Source: Clostridia bacterium (lineage in GTDB: Bacteria > Bacillota_A > Clostridia > Peptostreptococcales > Anaerovoracaceae). Taken from it: a DNA stretch of 6,599 nt. Position 1 is the first letter of the stretch, and each line of letters opens with the position of its first letter. Shown piece by piece: positions 6,102-6,599 of the stretch. Both the position numbers and the translations under genes were made by a program. The stretch covers positions 1 to 6,599 of the forward strand of contig JAKSSI010000077.1 in assembly GCA_024403175.1 (NCBI GenBank), given 5' to 3'. A model generated the notes under the pieces. That model was not told the DNA's origin and made no database searches. It saw only the letters and a list, made by a program, of their open reading frames with translations.

Positions 6102-6599
6102 ATGTCAAAAAAACTATTATCACTTATTCTCGGAGCAGCTCTATTATTAGGGCTGCTTTCGGGTTGCAGTAAAAAAATTGAAGAGGAGATTCTTTTAGAT
6201 CCACCAAAGCTTCCAAAGCCTGAAGCTGATGGTTCTGATTTTGGTGTAGATAAAAACATCAATCAGAAGACTATTGATGAGTGGCTTGGCCGCGATGATG
6301 TGGAATACATCGATGTTAGAATGCTCTTCGACCCAGCTAATTTCTCTGAAATTGGTGGTGAAGCTGATTTGACTGCTACAATTAAGGGATTTAAGATTGT
6401 TCCTTACCCGTATTTAGGCACACTTCAGGGATTGCCTGTAGCAAATGCCTATACAGGGGACAAACTGTTTGAAGTAAAGTGGACAGATGATGGCCACGTT
6501 ATTTCTGCAGAGCCTTTATACAGAGAATCAATGATGATAATGGAAGAAGTTTTTCCAAAGGATAAGGCTATTTTCCTTCTGTGCGGAGGCGGTGGACAT
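6102..6599 (+). CDS. Rhodanese-like domain lipoprotein (3' end outside window)
   Basis: The first 166 residues are present. The signal peptide has MSKK and a Leu-rich core ending in lipobox LLSG-C, with C22 lipidated. An acidic and proline-containing spacer precedes the rhodanese-like fold: YIDVR at residues 69-73 (the usual first strand), KGFKIVPYPYLGTL near residues 105-115, and AIFLLCGGGGH at the very end, where C161 begins a C-G-G-G-G-H loop placed like the rhodanese active-site cysteine. Rhodanese domains carry persulfide sulfur on this cysteine or have related redox roles. The spacing between YIDVR and the loop (about 88 residues) is longer than in a compact single rhodanese domain, so an insertion is present. 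ATG follows the previous stop by three bases with no clear Shine-Dalgarno site, suggesting translational coupling. The outside location implies extracytoplasmic sulfur or thiol chemistry. The substrate is unknown. Confidence 0.85.
   Translation, partial: MSKKLLSLILGAALLLGLLSGCSKKIEEEILLDPPKLPKPEADGSDFGVDKNINQKTIDEWLGRDDVEYIDVRMLFDPANFSEIGGEADLTATIKGFKIVPYPYLGTLQGLPVANAYTGDKLFEVKWTDDGHVISAEPLYRESMMIMEEVFPKDKAIFLLCGGGGH

Overview
The window is a single co-directional (+ strand) stretch of AT-leaning bacterial DNA with strong GGAGG ribosome binding sites and three consecutive lipoprotein genes. This fits an anaerobic Gram-positive of the Clostridia type. That placement rests on general style and on the similarity of the MiaA fragment to Bacillota MiaA, so the family is uncertain.

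Layout. Positions 1-495 are the 3' end of miaA, a tRNA A37 dimethylallyltransferase. After a 49-base gap, 545-1786 encodes a complete family III (CaiB/BaiF) CoA-transferase. Three bases later begins a very long lipoprotein gene, 1790-4824. It carries a lipobox, a covalent-FMN (ApbE-type) motif and five tandem domains resembling the molybdopterin-binding fold of sulfite oxidase. As written it is broken twice: an in-frame TAG at 2405-2407, and a one-base frame change between 3154 and 3211. If the TAG is read as sense and one base is restored, it gives a continuous protein of about 1011 residues. Next, 4848-6098 encodes a second, intact lipoprotein with a long Pro/Glu/Gln/Lys linker and two more domains of the same kind. 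Three bases further, 6102-6599 is the start of a third lipoprotein with a rhodanese-like domain, cut by the window edge just after its catalytic loop.

How it fits together. From 545 on, the spacing (3, 23 and 3 bases, no terminator seen) suggests one operon. The lipoproteins would sit on the outer face of the membrane and bring together a flavinylation site, repeated cofactor-fold domains and a sulfur-transfer fold. I infer an extracytoplasmic redox or electron-transfer system, with a cytoplasmic CoA-transferase as the metabolic partner. No substrate can be named from the sequence. The most notable points are the flavinylation motif on a multi-domain pseudo-sulfite-oxidase lipoprotein, and the two lesions in that gene, which could be real decay, recoding or sequencing error.
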